A stretch of DNA of 64,000 nucleotides from Streptomyces nitrosporeus (GCF_008704555.1 NZ_CP023702.1:3720001-3784000), one strand, 5' to 3'; positions 25,516 through 35,223 are shown, counted from the stretch's first letter. The notes: generated by a model not told the origin, from the sequence alone. Program-made: numbers and translations.

Positions 25516-27339
25516 TCAGAGGGGCGCCTCCCAGTACACCGTCGTGCCCCGGTCCCCGGTCCCCGTACCGGGGCCGAACCAGCTCCTTCCGCCCAGGGAT
25601 TCCGCGCGGCGGGCGAGGTTGCTCAGTCCGCTGCGCCTCCCGCCCTCCGGGATGCCGACCCCGTCGTCGGCGACCGACAGCCGGACGGCGTCCCGGCCGT
25701 CGGGCAGGACCGCAGTGGCGTCCACGGTGACCTCGACGTGTGTCGCCCGCGCATGGCGGAAGGCGTTCGACAGCGTCTCGCGCAGCGCCGCGATCAGGTT
25801 CTTGCCCACCTGCTCCCCGACCAGCGAGTCGACCGGCCCGAGGAAGCGGTGGGCCGGCATGAAACCGAGCGGGACGGCCGCCATGCCGATCTCCCGCAGC
25901 ACCCTGGTCCGCAGTGTGCCGGGCGCCTCGGCCGGCTCCTGCCCCAGGGCGAAGACGGCCGTACGGATCTCCTGGATGGTCACGTCCAGCTCGTCGACGG
26001 CCTGCCCCACCCCCGTCCGCACGGCGGGCACCCCGGAGCGCTGCCGCGCCCGCTCCAGCGTCATCCCGGTACTGAAGAGCCGCTGGATGACCAGGTCGTG
26101 CAGGTTCCGCGCGATCCGGTCCCGGTCCTCGTACACCGCCAGGCGTTCCCGGTCGCGCTGCGCCTCCGCCATCATCAGGGCCAGGGCGGCCTGTTCCGCG
26201 AACCCGGTGGCCAGCGCGCGTTCCGTACGGTCGAACGGCCGCTCCCCCTTCGCCCGCGGAGTGGCGAGTGCCCCCAGGACCCGCCCGCCCACGCTCAGCG
26301 GAAGCAGCATGTGCGGACCGAACCGGTGGGCGATTCTGGTGATCACGGGGCTGGTGCCGGCCGCGTCGTCCGCGAAGTCCGTGTCGTCCGTGAAGACCGC
26401 CTCGCCCCGCAGCAGCGCGCCCACCACGGGGCTGGTGGACGGGATGATCAGGCCCAGTGACGCCGCCGGCTCGTGGCCCGCGACGGCGACGACCTCCAGT
26501 CCTCCTCCCTCCGCGGGCAGGAGGACGACGCCTGCCGCCGCGTCCGCGAGACGCCGGGCCTGTTCGGCGACGACGGACAGCGCGTCGTCGGCGTCCCCGC
26601 CGGAGAGCAGCGCCGTGGTGACCGCCACCGATCCGTCGATCCAGCGCTCCCGCTGCCGTGCCGCCTCGTAGACCCGGGCGTGCCCGATGGCGATCCCGGC
26701 CTCCGTGGCCAGCACCTGCAGCAGATGCAGGTCCACGTCGCCGAAGGGTTCGCCGCCCGCCTTCTCCGCCACGTAGAGGTTTCCGAACAGTTCGCCCTGC
26801 ACATGGACCGGGACCCCGAGGAATGTCCGCATCGGGGGGTGGCCGGGCGGGAACCCGACGGACCTCGGATCCTCGGAGAGGTCCGTCAGCCGGATGGGCC
26901 CGGGGTCCCGGACGAGTGCGCCCAGCAGACCGGTGCGGCCGTCGGGACGGCGGCCGATCGCCCGGGCGGTCCGGTCGTCGACACCGTGGGTGACGAAGTC
27001 GCTCAGACCGGTCCCGGCCTCGTCGACGACGCCGATGGCCGCATAGCGGGCGCGGGTGAGTTCGGCCGCGGTCGTGCAGATGCGGTCGAGGGTGGAGTGC
27101 AGTTCGAGCCCGGTGCCCACGGACTCCGTGGCCGCCAGGAGCCGTGGCACCCGCGCGGTGAGTTCCTCGGAGAGCCCACGCAGGCTCGCGCTCCCGGTGG
27201 GCGTGGCGCTCCGCTCCCCGCCCTGTGCGGGTTGCGTGTGTCCGGGTCCCGCGTGCGGGGCCTCCGGCTCGGACCGTCCGGACGGGCCGCCGTCGCCCGG
27301 TGCCGCCCCGGGCGAATCCTCAGGAGACTGCTCAGGCAT
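25516..27339 (-). CDS. DevS/DosT-like GAF-GAF sensor histidine kinase
   Basis: A 607-residue soluble kinase. GAF-A is at about 79-224, GAF-B at about 245-392, the HisKA_3 dimerisation helix carries phospho-acceptor His414 (RIARNLHDL), and the ATPase domain has N-box LRETLSNAFRHA (about 519-530), DDGVG and GLSNL. GAF-A contains PPGHPPMRTFLGVPV with His167 at the position I recall as the proximal haem ligand (His149) of Mycobacterium tuberculosis DevS, so it probably senses O2, NO or redox through haem. No response regulator gene is adjacent. Its neighbour in the same direction is cydCD, 214 bp downstream, which fits a role in low-oxygen control. The N-terminal 55 residues are Pro/Gly/Ser-rich and disordered. 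Confidence 0.93.
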   Translation of the reverse strand: MPEQSPEDSPGAAPGDGGPSGRSEPEAPHAGPGHTQPAQGGERSATPTGSASLRGLSEELTARVPRLLAATESVGTGLELHSTLDRICTTAAELTRARYAAIGVVDEAGTGLSDFVTHGVDDRTARAIGRRPDGRTGLLGALVRDPGPIRLTDLSEDPRSVGFPPGHPPMRTFLGVPVHVQGELFGNLYVAEKAGGEPFGDVDLHLLQVLATEAGIAIGHARVYEAARQRERWIDGSVAVTTALLSGGDADDALSVVAEQARRLADAAAGVVLLPAEGGGLEVVAVAGHEPAASLGLIIPSTSPVVGALLRGEAVFTDDTDFADDAAGTSPVITRIAHRFGPHMLLPLSVGGRVLGALATPRAKGERPFDRTERALATGFAEQAALALMMAEAQRDRERLAVYEDRDRIARNLHDLVIQRLFSTGMTLERARQRSGVPAVRTGVGQAVDELDVTIQEIRTAVFALGQEPAEAPGTLRTRVLREIGMAAVPLGFMPAHRFLGPVDSLVGEQVGKNLIAALRETLSNAFRHARATHVEVTVDATAVLPDGRDAVRLSVADDGVGIPEGGRRSGLSNLARRAESLGGRSWFGPGTGTGDRGTTVYWEAPL

Positions 27340-27553
27340 GAAACGAGACTAATGCACCGATATGCCCGATATCAGCGGACGGTGACGTCCTGGGCGCGGC
27401 CGTCCCGTACGGCACGGGCACGGCCGCCCCTCGTACGGGCCGGGAGACGGCTGCCCCCTGTAGGCGCCGACCGGCCCACCGCCACCCCGTACAGCCGTGG
27501 TCGTCCCGTACGGGCCCGGGTGCGGCTCCGGCCCCCGGTCTATTCGGCCCCGG

Positions 27554-30500
27554 CTACGCCATGACGGGTTCCGGGCCCGCCTGCCGGCGCTCCCTCTCCA
27601 GCATCCCGCGCAGGGGACCGTCCTGGGCAGCCAGTTCCCCGTACGTCCCGCGCTGCACCACACGGCCCTCGTCGAGCACCAGGACCTCGTCGACGGTGTC
27701 CAGACCGGCCAGCCGGTGCGTGATCAGCACGGTGGCCCGGCCCCGGGTGGCATCCAGCAGGTCCGCGGTCAGCGCGTCGGCGGTGGCCAGGTCGAGGTGC
27801 TCCGCGGGCTCGTCCAGGACCAGCACCGGGAAGCCCGCGAGCAGGGCACGGGCCAGCGCCAGCCGCTGCCGCTGACCGCCCGACAGCCGGGCCCCGTGCT
27901 CGCCCACCAGGGTGTCGATGCCGTCCGGCAGGGACCTGACCCACTCCAGCAGGCGCGCCCGGCGAAGGGCGTCGTCCAGGTCGCCGTCCGTCGCGTCGGG
28001 CCGTGCGAGGCGCAGGTTCTCCCGTACGGAGCTGTCGAAGACATGGGCGTCCTGGGCGCACAGCCCGACGAACCCCCGGACCGTGTCGCCGTCCAGCGCG
28101 GACGCCTCCACCCCGCCCAGGCTGTACGTCCCCGCCCGCGCGTCCAGGAAGCGGAGCAGCACCTGCGCGAGCGTGGTCTTGCCGGAACCGGACGCCCCCA
28201 CCACCGCCACCCGCCGGCCCGGGGTCAGCGTCAGGCCGACGCCGTCCAGCGCGTCGCGTCCCGCTCCTTCGTACCGGGCAGAGAGCCCTCGCAGGACCAG
28301 CGGGAAGGGGGAGGCGGGCGCCTCGGCCGGCTCGGCGGGCTCGTGTACCGGGAGCGGGGCGTCCAGCACGTCGAAGACCCGTTCCGCGCTGCGTTCGATC
28401 CGCCGGCGGTACTGCACGGCGAGCGGCAGCCCGGTGACGGCCTCGAAGGCCGCGAGAGGGGTGAGGACGATGACAGCCAGTTCCACCCCGGCCAGCCGCC
28501 CCTCCCGTACCGCCGGCAGTGCGACGGCGGCGGCCGCGACGACGCTCAGACCGCAGATCAGTGCAGAGAGACCACCGCCGAGCGCGGTCGCCGTCGCGGC
28601 GCGCGAGGCGATCCGGGTGAGGACCGTGTCCGCCTCGCGTACCTGCCGCTGCCGCTCCGGGAGCGCACCCGCGACGGTCAGTTCGGCCGTGCCCCCGAGC
28701 AGATCGGTGATCCGCACGGACAGCGCCGCCCTGGCCGGCGCCAGCCTGCGCTCCGCGTGCCGCGCGCAGGCACCGCTCAGCACCGGCACGCCCACCCCCG
28801 CCAGGAGCAGCCCCACGGCCAGTACCGCACCGGCCTCCGGGAGCAGCCATCCGGTGAACCCGACGGCTCCGGCCCCGACCACCACCGCGGTCCCCACGGG
28901 GAGCAGCCAGCGCAGCCAGTAGTCCTGGAGCGCGTCCACGTCCTGCACCAGCCGGGTCAGCAGGTCCCCCCTCCGGGACGTACGCAGACCCGCGGGGGCG
29001 ACACGCTCCAGCCCCCGGAACACCGCGACCCTCAGCTCGGCCAGCATCCTGAGCACCGTGTCGTGGGAGACCAGCCGCTCCGCGTAGCGGAAGACCGCCC
29101 TGCCGATCCCGAAGGCCCTGGTCGCGGTGACCGCCACCATCAGGTACATCACCGGCGGGTGCTCCGAGGCACGGGAGATCAGCCAGCCGGACACCGCCAT
29201 GAGACCGACGGACGAGCCGACGGCGAGGCTGCCCAGCAGCAGGGCCAGCCCTAGCTTTCCGCGTTCGGCGCCCGCGGCCTCCCTGACCCGCGCGAGCACA
29301 TGGCCCCCGGCCCGGGGGGCCGTCTCCCGCAGCGGCGCGGGCTCCGGTCCCGGCCGGCCGGCGTCCCCGGACCCGGCCGCCACGGCCACCGGCGCGGACA
29401 CGGGTGCTCCGCCGTGGGCCACCGCCCCGGCGGCCGGCGGCTCCAGGGCCACCACCCGGTCGGCCACCGACAGCAGGGCCGGCCGGTGGACCACCAGGAG
29501 CACCGTGCGCCCCTCGGCCAGCCTGCGTACCGCGTCGACGATTCCCTCTTCCGTCTCCCCGTCCAGATTCGCCGTCGGCTCGTCCAGCAGCAGCAGCGGC
29601 CGGTCGGCGAGGAAGGCCCGGGCGAGTGCGAGCCGCTGGCGCTGGCCGGCCGAGAGACCGGCACCGTCCTCCCCGATCGGTGTCCGCACCCCGTCGGGCA
29701 GGGCCGACACGAAGTCCAGGGCCCCGGCCTGCCGCAGGGCCGTCTCCACCGCGGCGTCGTCCGCGCCGGGGCGCGCCAGGCGCACGTTCTCCCCGATGGT
29801 CCCGGCGAAGAGGTGGGGGTGCTGGGGTACCCAGGCGATCCGCTCGCGCCAGGCTTCGGGCGACAGGGCGGCCAGGTCCGTACCGCCGATCCGCACCTGT
29901 CCGGTGTCGGGCCGGGTGAACCCCAGCACGACCTGGAGGAGCGTCGACTTGCCGGCTCCGCTGGGTCCGGTGAGGGCGACGGTCTCCCCCGGTTCCACCA
30001 CGAGGGAGACCGCGCCGAGTGAGGGTTCGGCACGCCCCGGGTGCCGGACGGACACACCGTCCAGCTCGATCCGCGGCGAGGACGGGACGGCCTGGGTCCC
30101 GCCCTCGGGCAGCTCGGTCTCCAGGACCGCGAAGATCTCCTCCGCGGCCGAGAGCCCCTCCGCCGCCGCGTGGTACTGGGCCCCGACCTGCCTGATCGGG
30201 AGGTACGCCTCCGGGGCGAGGACGAGGACGACCAGCCCGGTGTAGAGGTCGAGTTCGCCGTGGACGAGCCGCATGCCGATGGTCACCGCGACCAGAGCCA
30301 CCGACAGCGTCGCCAGCAACTCCAGCGCGAAGGAGGAGAGGAAGGCGATCCGCAGCGTCCTGAGGGTGGCGCGGCGGTACTGCGAGGTGATGGCGCGGAT
30401 CGACTCGGCCTGTGCCTTGGCCCGCCCGAAGACCTTCAGGGTGGGGAGGCCGGCGACCACGTCGAGGAAGTGCCCGGAGAGCCGTGACAGCAGCCGCCAC

Positions 30501-31066
30501 TGGCGGTCCATCCGTGACTGGGTGGCCCAGCCGATGAGAATCATGAAGACCGGGATGAGGGGCAGCGTCACCACGATGATCGCCGCCGAGACCCAGTCCT
30601 CGGTGACGATCCTCGCGAGCACCGCGACCGGCACGACGACGGCCAGGCCGAGCTGCGGGAGGTAGCGCGAGAAGTAGTCGTCGAGCGCGTCGATCCCCCG
30701 GGTGGCCAGCGCGACCAGGGACCCGGTCCGCTGCCCGTCGAGCCACCCCGGTCCGAGCTGCGCGGCCCGCGCCATGAGCCGGCCGCGGAGCTCGGACTTG
30801 ACCGCGGCACCGGCCCGGTACGCGGCACGTTCCGTCATCCAGGCGACGAGGGCCCGGCCCAGTGCCACCGCGACGAGCAGGAGGAGCGGGGTGCGGAGCC
30901 CGTCGGCGGACAGCCCCTTCTCGAAGCCGCCCACCACGATCTCGGCGACGAGCATGGCCTGGGCGATCACCAGAGCCGCCCCGGCCACTCCCAGCGCCAC
31001 CACGGCCACCAGGAAGAAGCGGGTGGTACGGGCGTACCGGAGCAGGCGCGGATCGATCGGTTTCAC
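27554..31066 (-). CDS. cydCD: fused thiol-reductant ABC exporter CydDC
   Basis: A 1170-residue fusion of the two half-transporters that are separate in E. coli. The CydD half (about 1-560) has six transmembrane helices, Walker A GPSGAGKST (about 365) and signature LSAGQRQR. The CydC half (about 590-1170) has a second membrane domain, Walker A GASGSGKTT (about 958) and signature LSGGQRQR. It exports thiols or otherwise supports haem insertion into cytochrome bd. A Pro/Ala/Gly linker (about 555-590) joins the halves. The GTG start (31066-31064) lies inside a parS-type palindrome, with ggggag about 10 nt upstream as ribosome binding site. It is the last gene of cydA-cydB-cydCD, 144 bp after cydB. 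Confidence 0.95.
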   Translation of the reverse strand: MKPIDPRLLRYARTTRFFLVAVVALGVAGAALVIAQAMLVAEIVVGGFEKGLSADGLRTPLLLLVAVALGRALVAWMTERAAYRAGAAVKSELRGRLMARAAQLGPGWLDGQRTGSLVALATRGIDALDDYFSRYLPQLGLAVVVPVAVLARIVTEDWVSAAIIVVTLPLIPVFMILIGWATQSRMDRQWRLLSRLSGHFLDVVAGLPTLKVFGRAKAQAESIRAITSQYRRATLRTLRIAFLSSFALELLATLSVALVAVTIGMRLVHGELDLYTGLVVLVLAPEAYLPIRQVGAQYHAAAEGLSAAEEIFAVLETELPEGGTQAVPSSPRIELDGVSVRHPGRAEPSLGAVSLVVEPGETVALTGPSGAGKSTLLQVVLGFTRPDTGQVRIGGTDLAALSPEAWRERIAWVPQHPHLFAGTIGENVRLARPGADDAAVETALRQAGALDFVSALPDGVRTPIGEDGAGLSAGQRQRLALARAFLADRPLLLLDEPTANLDGETEEGIVDAVRRLAEGRTVLLVVHRPALLSVADRVVALEPPAAGAVAHGGAPVSAPVAVAAGSGDAGRPGPEPAPLRETAPRAGGHVLARVREAAGAERGKLGLALLLGSLAVGSSVGLMAVSGWLISRASEHPPVMYLMVAVTATRAFGIGRAVFRYAERLVSHDTVLRMLAELRVAVFRGLERVAPAGLRTSRRGDLLTRLVQDVDALQDYWLRWLLPVGTAVVVGAGAVGFTGWLLPEAGAVLAVGLLLAGVGVPVLSGACARHAERRLAPARAALSVRITDLLGGTAELTVAGALPERQRQVREADTVLTRIASRAATATALGGGLSALICGLSVVAAAAVALPAVREGRLAGVELAVIVLTPLAAFEAVTGLPLAVQYRRRIERSAERVFDVLDAPLPVHEPAEPAEAPASPFPLVLRGLSARYEGAGRDALDGVGLTLTPGRRVAVVGASGSGKTTLAQVLLRFLDARAGTYSLGGVEASALDGDTVRGFVGLCAQDAHVFDSSVRENLRLARPDATDGDLDDALRRARLLEWVRSLPDGIDTLVGEHGARLSGGQRQRLALARALLAGFPVLVLDEPAEHLDLATADALTADLLDATRGRATVLITHRLAGLDTVDEVLVLDEGRVVQRGTYGELAAQDGPLRGMLERERRQAGPEPVMA

Positions 31067-31074
31067 GTGAAACA
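31059..31074. promoter_or_regulatory. parS site overlapping the cydCD start codon
   Basis: GGTTTCACGTGAAACA matches the ParB-binding consensus TGTTTCACGTGAAACA at 15 of 16 positions. The GTG start codon of cydCD is the centre of the palindrome. Confidence 0.9.
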
Positions 31075-31151
31075 GCTCCCCAGTGTGCTCATGTCGTGCG
31101 GTGGTGGGGTGGGCTCGGGGCGGTGGGCGAGGGCGGTAGCAGGGCGGAGGG

Positions 31152-31177
31152 CGACGGGGCGGCAGGGCGCCCCGTCG
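31152..31177. terminator. small hairpin between cydB and cydCD
   Basis: A 9-bp perfect stem with an 8-nt loop. It may attenuate or process the cydAB-cydCD transcript; it is too short to assert full termination. Confidence 0.35.
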
Positions 31178-31210
31178 GCCCCGGCCCTTCGGACGGGACG
31201 CCGGGGCGCT

Positions 31211-32206
31211 CTACTCGGCGATGTGCTGGGTGCCGATGCGCTTGCGGAACACCCAGTACGTCCAGCCCTGGTAGAGCAGCACCACCGGAGTGGCGATGCC
31301 CGCGCACCAGGTCATGATCGTGAGGGTGTAGCTGCTGGAGGAGGCGTTGGTGACCGTGAGGTTCCAGGCGTCGTCCAGCGACGAGGGCATCACGTTCGGG
31401 AAGAGCGTCAGGAAGAGCATCGCCACCGTGGCCGCGATGGCCAGCCCCGACAGCCCGAACGACCACCCCTCGCGCCCCGCCGCGATGGCGGCGATCGCGG
31501 CGGTCAGGGACATCGCGGCGACGATCAGGGCGGCCAGGCTCCAGCGGTCACCGTTGGCGATCTGCGTCAGGACGAGGAAGACCAGCGCGAGCACGGCGGT
31601 CACGGCGCCCAGCCTGACGGCGAGGGCCCCGGCCCGCCGCCGGATGTCCCCGGCGGTCTTGAGCCCGGCGAACACCGCGCCGTGGAAGGTGAAGAGGAAG
31701 AGGGTGACCGCACCGCCCAGGAGCGCGTACGGGTTGAGCAGGTCCCAGAGGCTGCCGACGTACTCCATGCCGGCGTCGATCTTCACGCCCCGGACGATGT
31801 TCCCGAAGGCCACGCCCCAGAGCACGGCAGGGATCAGCGACGTCCAGAAGATCGTGTGCTCCCAGTTGGTCTGCCAGCGCTCCTCCGGCCGCTTCGCCCG
31901 GTACTCGAAGGCGACCCCGCGCAGGATCAGGCAGACGAGGATGACCAGCAGCGGCAGGTAGAACCCGGAGAACAGCGTGGCGTACCACTCGGGGAAGGCG
32001 GCGAAGGTGGCGCCGCCGGCACTGAGCAGCCAGACCTCGTTCCCGTCCCAGACCGGGCCGATCGTGTTGATCAGGACCCGGCGTTCCCTGCGGTCACGGG
32101 CCAGCAGCTTGGTGAGGATCCCGATACCGAAGTCGAAGCCCTCCAGGAAGAAGTAACCGGTCCACAGGACGGCTATGAGCACGAACCAGACGTCGTGGAG
32201 TTCCAT
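31211..32206 (-). CDS. cydB: cytochrome bd ubiquinol/menaquinol oxidase subunit II
   Basis: A 331-residue membrane subunit with about eight to nine helices. The family motifs are ELHDVWFVLIAVLWTGYFFLEGFDFG at the N-terminus, where Trp and Asp residues line the interface, and GPVWDGNEVWLLSAGGATFAAFPEWYATLFSGFYLPL. It partners CydA in the high-affinity terminal oxidase. It starts 18 bp after the cydA stop with a ggag ribosome binding site. Length is normal for the family. Confidence 0.97.
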   Translation of the reverse strand: MELHDVWFVLIAVLWTGYFFLEGFDFGIGILTKLLARDRRERRVLINTIGPVWDGNEVWLLSAGGATFAAFPEWYATLFSGFYLPLLVILVCLILRGVAFEYRAKRPEERWQTNWEHTIFWTSLIPAVLWGVAFGNIVRGVKIDAGMEYVGSLWDLLNPYALLGGAVTLFLFTFHGAVFAGLKTAGDIRRRAGALAVRLGAVTAVLALVFLVLTQIANGDRWSLAALIVAAMSLTAAIAAIAAGREGWSFGLSGLAIAATVAMLFLTLFPNVMPSSLDDAWNLTVTNASSSSYTLTIMTWCAGIATPVVLLYQGWTYWVFRKRIGTQHIAE

Positions 32207-32224
32207 CTCTCAGCTCCGCTGTTC

Positions 32225-33733
32225 TCAGTAGGAGAAGGCCATCGGCCGGTCGGCGTCCTGGTCGTGGCCGCCGATCCTGGTGGGCGGGTTCAGGTCGGCC
32301 TCGGTGAGCTCCGGCGGCCCGGCCTTGATGTACTTGACCAGGAGCTTGACCTCGATCACGGCGAGCACCGCGTAGAGCAGGGTGAAGCCGATCATCGAGG
32401 TGAGGACCTCTCCCTGCGAGACACCGGGGGAGACCGCGTCACGGGTCTGGAACACCCCGAACACCACCCAGGGCTGGCGGCCCATCTCCGTGAAGATCCA
32501 TCCCCAGCCGTTGGCGATCAGGGGGAAGAGCATGGTCCACAGGGCGGTGAGCCAGTAGAGCCTCGCGAACTTCGGGCTCAGCGCCTTGTTCCGGAAGAGC
32601 ACCAGGTTCGGCACCTCGTCCTCACCGGTGCGCAGCCCCGGTGGGAGCAGGAACTTCCTCCGGGTCAGCCACAGCCCCAGCAGGCCCAGCCCGAAGGACG
32701 CCATGCCGAAGCCGATCATCCAGCGGAAGCTCCAGAAGGCGACCGGGATGTTGGGCCGGTAGTCGCCCGGACCGTAGACCTTCTGCAGTTCCTCGTTGAT
32801 GTCGTTGATGCCGGGGACGTGCGAGGTGAAGGTGTTGTCGGCGAGGAAGGAGAGGACGCCGGGGATCGACACCTCGACGGTGTTGTGGCCCTCGGAGACG
32901 TCACCGACCGCGAAGAGCGAGAAGGGCGCTCCGTCCTCGCCCTCCCACAGGGCCTCCGCCGCGGCCATCTTCATCGGCTGCTGCTTGAACATCACCTTGC
33001 CGAGCTGGTCGCCGCTGACCGCGGTCAGCATCCCGGCGATCGCCACGGTCACCAGGCCGACGCGCAGCGAGGTGCGCATGACGGGGATGTGCTTCTTACG
33101 CGCCAGGTGGAAGGCGGCGATACCGACCATGAAGGCGCCGCCGACCAGGAAGGCCGCCGTGATGGTGTGGAAGAACTGGGTGAGCGCGGTGTCCTGGGTG
33201 AGCACCTTCCAGAAGTCGGTGAGCTCGGCCCGGCCGCGTTCCTCGTTGATCCGGTAGCCGACCGGGTGCTGCATCCAGGAGTTGGCCGCCAGGATGAAGA
33301 AGGCGGAGAGGACCGTCCCGATCGAGACCATCCATATGCAGGCGAGGTGGATCTTCTTGGGCAGCTTGTCCCAGCCGAAGATCCAGAGCCCGATGAAGGT
33401 GGACTCGAAGAAGAAGGCGATGAGCGCCTCGAAGGCGAGCGGCGCCCCGAAGACGTCACCGACGAACCGGGAGTAGTCGGACCAGTTCATACCGAACTGG
33501 AACTCCTGGACGATGCCGGTCACCACACCCATGGCGATGTTGATCAGGAACAGCTTGCCCCAGAACTTGGTGGCCCTGAGGTACTTCTCGTTCTCCGTAC
33601 GCACCCAGGCGGTCTGCAGGCCCGCGGTGAGCGCGGCCAGGGAGATCGTCAGGGGAACGAACAGGAAGTGGTAGACGGTGGTGATGCCGAACTGCCATCG
33701 CGCCAGAGTCTCCGGGGCCAGAGCCAGATCCAC
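32225..33733 (-). CDS. cydA: cytochrome bd oxidase subunit I
   Basis: A 502-residue catalytic subunit carrying haems b558, b595 and d. The N-terminal helix has the haem ligand His in TVYHFLFVPLT. The Q-loop Lys/Glu pair lies in KMAAAEALWEGEDG. The b558 Met ligand is the one in SFRWMIGFG, and the GRQPWVVFGVFQTRDAVSP stretch is characteristic. The Q-loop region is short compared with E. coli. The GTG start at 33733 has an aaggag site 7 nt upstream and gives the family N-terminus DLALAPETLARWQFG; an upstream reading to 34108 translates repetitive non-coding DNA. It is transcribed from a promoter carrying a Rex-type operator. Confidence 0.97.
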   Translation of the reverse strand: MDLALAPETLARWQFGITTVYHFLFVPLTISLAALTAGLQTAWVRTENEKYLRATKFWGKLFLINIAMGVVTGIVQEFQFGMNWSDYSRFVGDVFGAPLAFEALIAFFFESTFIGLWIFGWDKLPKKIHLACIWMVSIGTVLSAFFILAANSWMQHPVGYRINEERGRAELTDFWKVLTQDTALTQFFHTITAAFLVGGAFMVGIAAFHLARKKHIPVMRTSLRVGLVTVAIAGMLTAVSGDQLGKVMFKQQPMKMAAAEALWEGEDGAPFSLFAVGDVSEGHNTVEVSIPGVLSFLADNTFTSHVPGINDINEELQKVYGPGDYRPNIPVAFWSFRWMIGFGMASFGLGLLGLWLTRRKFLLPPGLRTGEDEVPNLVLFRNKALSPKFARLYWLTALWTMLFPLIANGWGWIFTEMGRQPWVVFGVFQTRDAVSPGVSQGEVLTSMIGFTLLYAVLAVIEVKLLVKYIKAGPPELTEADLNPPTRIGGHDQDADRPMAFSY

Positions 33734-33815
33734 GTCTCTTCTCCTTGCATCGCCGCGACCACAGCCACAGATCGCCCCATTAATCCGGTCGATCACGACC
33801 CAAAAAGGGGCACGC

Positions 33816-33847
33816 TTGTGAACGCGTTCACATTCACAAGCATTATG
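33816..33847 (-). promoter_or_regulatory. Rex operator and -10 element of the cydAB-cydCD operon
   Basis: The palindrome TGTGAACGCGTTCACA (33817-33832) matches the Rex operator consensus known for Streptomyces respiratory genes. A further half-site TTCACAA follows at 33834. On the minus strand a CATAAT -10 (33847-33842) precedes it by about 8 bp, so the operator covers the transcription start. NAD(H)-responsive repression is inferred. Confidence 0.85.
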
Positions 33848-34143
33848 GCGCACATGGTTTCGAAGCCGTCCGCCGGGGGGTGGTTTCCGGTCGTCACGGG
33901 TGGTACGCCAGGTGCGGCCGGGGTGGCACATCAGACACGGACCGCACGGCGCACCCGGGCCACGCGTCGCATCCGGGCCGCACACCACAGGCAGGCCGCA
34001 CGGCACGTCCGGACCCGCACACCACGCGCGGACCACACGGCACGCCCGGACCCGCACAGCAGCGCGGCCCCGGACCGGTCCGGAGTGTCCGGGCCGGCCC
34101 GGGGCCACCGGGCGGACGTGTACGGCCCGGGGCCGTACGTCCC
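33848..34143. other. degenerate GC-rich repeats between cydA promoter and hisC
   Basis: No gene is supported. From about 33930 to 34065 the sequence is made of imperfect repeats built on ccgcacggcacg and cggacccgcac. They read as Pro/Arg/His-rich nonsense in all frames. Confidence 0.55.
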
Positions 34144-35223
34144 CTACAGCTCCTTGCGGTACGACTCCGTCACCTTCAGGAAGACGTCGTTGGCCTCGGT
34201 CTCACCGATCGTGACCCGTACGCCCTCGCCCGCGAACGGCCGGACCACCACGCCCGCCTCCTCGCACGCGGCGGCGAAGTCGAGTGTGCGGTCGCCCAGG
34301 CGCAGCCAGACGAAGTTAGCCTGCGACTCCGGAACGGTCCAGCCCTGGCGCACCAGCCCGTCCCGCACCCGGGTCCGCTCACCGACCAGCGAACCGACCC
34401 GCCCCAGCAGCTCGTCCTCCGCGCGCAGGGAGGCGATCGCGGCCTCCTGGGCGACCTGGCTGACCCCGAAGGGAACGGCCGTCTTGCGCAGTGCCGCCGC
34501 GACCGGCTCGTGCGCCACCGCGAAGCCGACCCGCAGACCCGCCAGCCCGTACGCCTTGGAGAAGGTCCGCAGTACCGCGACATTGGGCCGGTCCCGGTAG
34601 ATCTCGATACCGTCCGGCACCTCGGTGTCCCGGACGAACTCCCGGTACGCCTCGTCCAGCACCACCAGTACATCGTCCGGGACCCGGTCCAGGAACCGCT
34701 CCAGCTCCGCCCTGCGCACCACCGTGCCGGTCGGGTTGTTCGGGTTGCAGACGAAGATCATCCGCGTCCGGTCGGTGATCGCGCCGGCCATCGCGTCGAG
34801 GTCGTGCACCTCGTCCTCGGTCAGCGGCACCTTGACCGAGGTGGCGCCGCTGACCTGGGTGATGATCGGGTACGCCTCGAAGGAGCGCCAGGCGTAGACG
34901 ACCTCGTCCCCGGGGCCGGAGGTCGCCTGGAGCAGCTGCTGCGCCACACCGACCGAACCGGTCCCGGTGGCCAGGTGCGACACCGGGACACCGAACCGGG
35001 CCGACAGCTCGTTCATCAGCCCCGTGCAGGCCATGTCCGGGTACCGGTTGAAGTCCGCGGCCGCGGCGAGCACCGAGTCCATCACCCCCGGCAGCGGCGG
35101 ATACGGGTTCTCGTTGGAGGACAGCTTGAAGGCGACCGGCCCGCCGGCCGCCGCGGGCTTGCCCGGCACATAGGCGGGGACACCGTCCAGTTCGGCGCGC
35201 AGCTTGGGGCTCTTCTCGCTCAC
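34144..35223 (-). CDS. hisC: HisC-type aminotransferase (histidinol-phosphate/aromatic)
   Basis: A 359-residue PLP-dependent class I/II aminotransferase. Landmarks are [28 protein letters not shown], the VLDEAYREF Asp/Tyr pair, and the PLP lysine in [17 protein letters not shown]-terminal Arg ([13 protein letters not shown]) binds the substrate carboxylate or phosphate. The gene is not in a his operon, so it may instead work as an aromatic or phenylalanine aminotransferase (often called pat); pheA is encoded 23 kb away. The GTG at 35223 is chosen for the strong aggaggacc site just upstream. It is monocistronic. Confidence 0.9.
   Translation of the reverse strand: MSEKSPKLRAELDGVPAYVPGKPAAAGGPVAFKLSSNENPYPPLPGVMDSVLAAAADFNRYPDMACTGLMNELSARFGVPVSHLATGTGSVGVAQQLLQATSGPGDEVVYAWRSFEAYPIITQVSGATSVKVPLTEDEVHDLDAMAGAITDRTRMIFVCNPNNPTGTVVRRAELERFLDRVPDDVLVVLDEAYREFVRDTEVPDGIEIYRDRPNVAVLRTFSKAYGLAGLRVGFAVAHEPVAAALRKTAVPFGVSQVAQEAAIASLRAEDELLGRVGSLVGERTRVRDGLVRQGWTVPESQANFVWLRLGDRTLDFAAACEEAGVVVRPFAGEGVRVTIGETEANDVFLKVTESYRKEL

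Noticed and set aside
27540..34600. Very long open frames (over 1000 codons) opposite the cyd genes
   Set aside because: Their translations are Arg/Gly/Pro/Val-rich with no domains and mirror the codon bias of cydCD, cydB and cydA on the other strand; they are GC-content artefacts.
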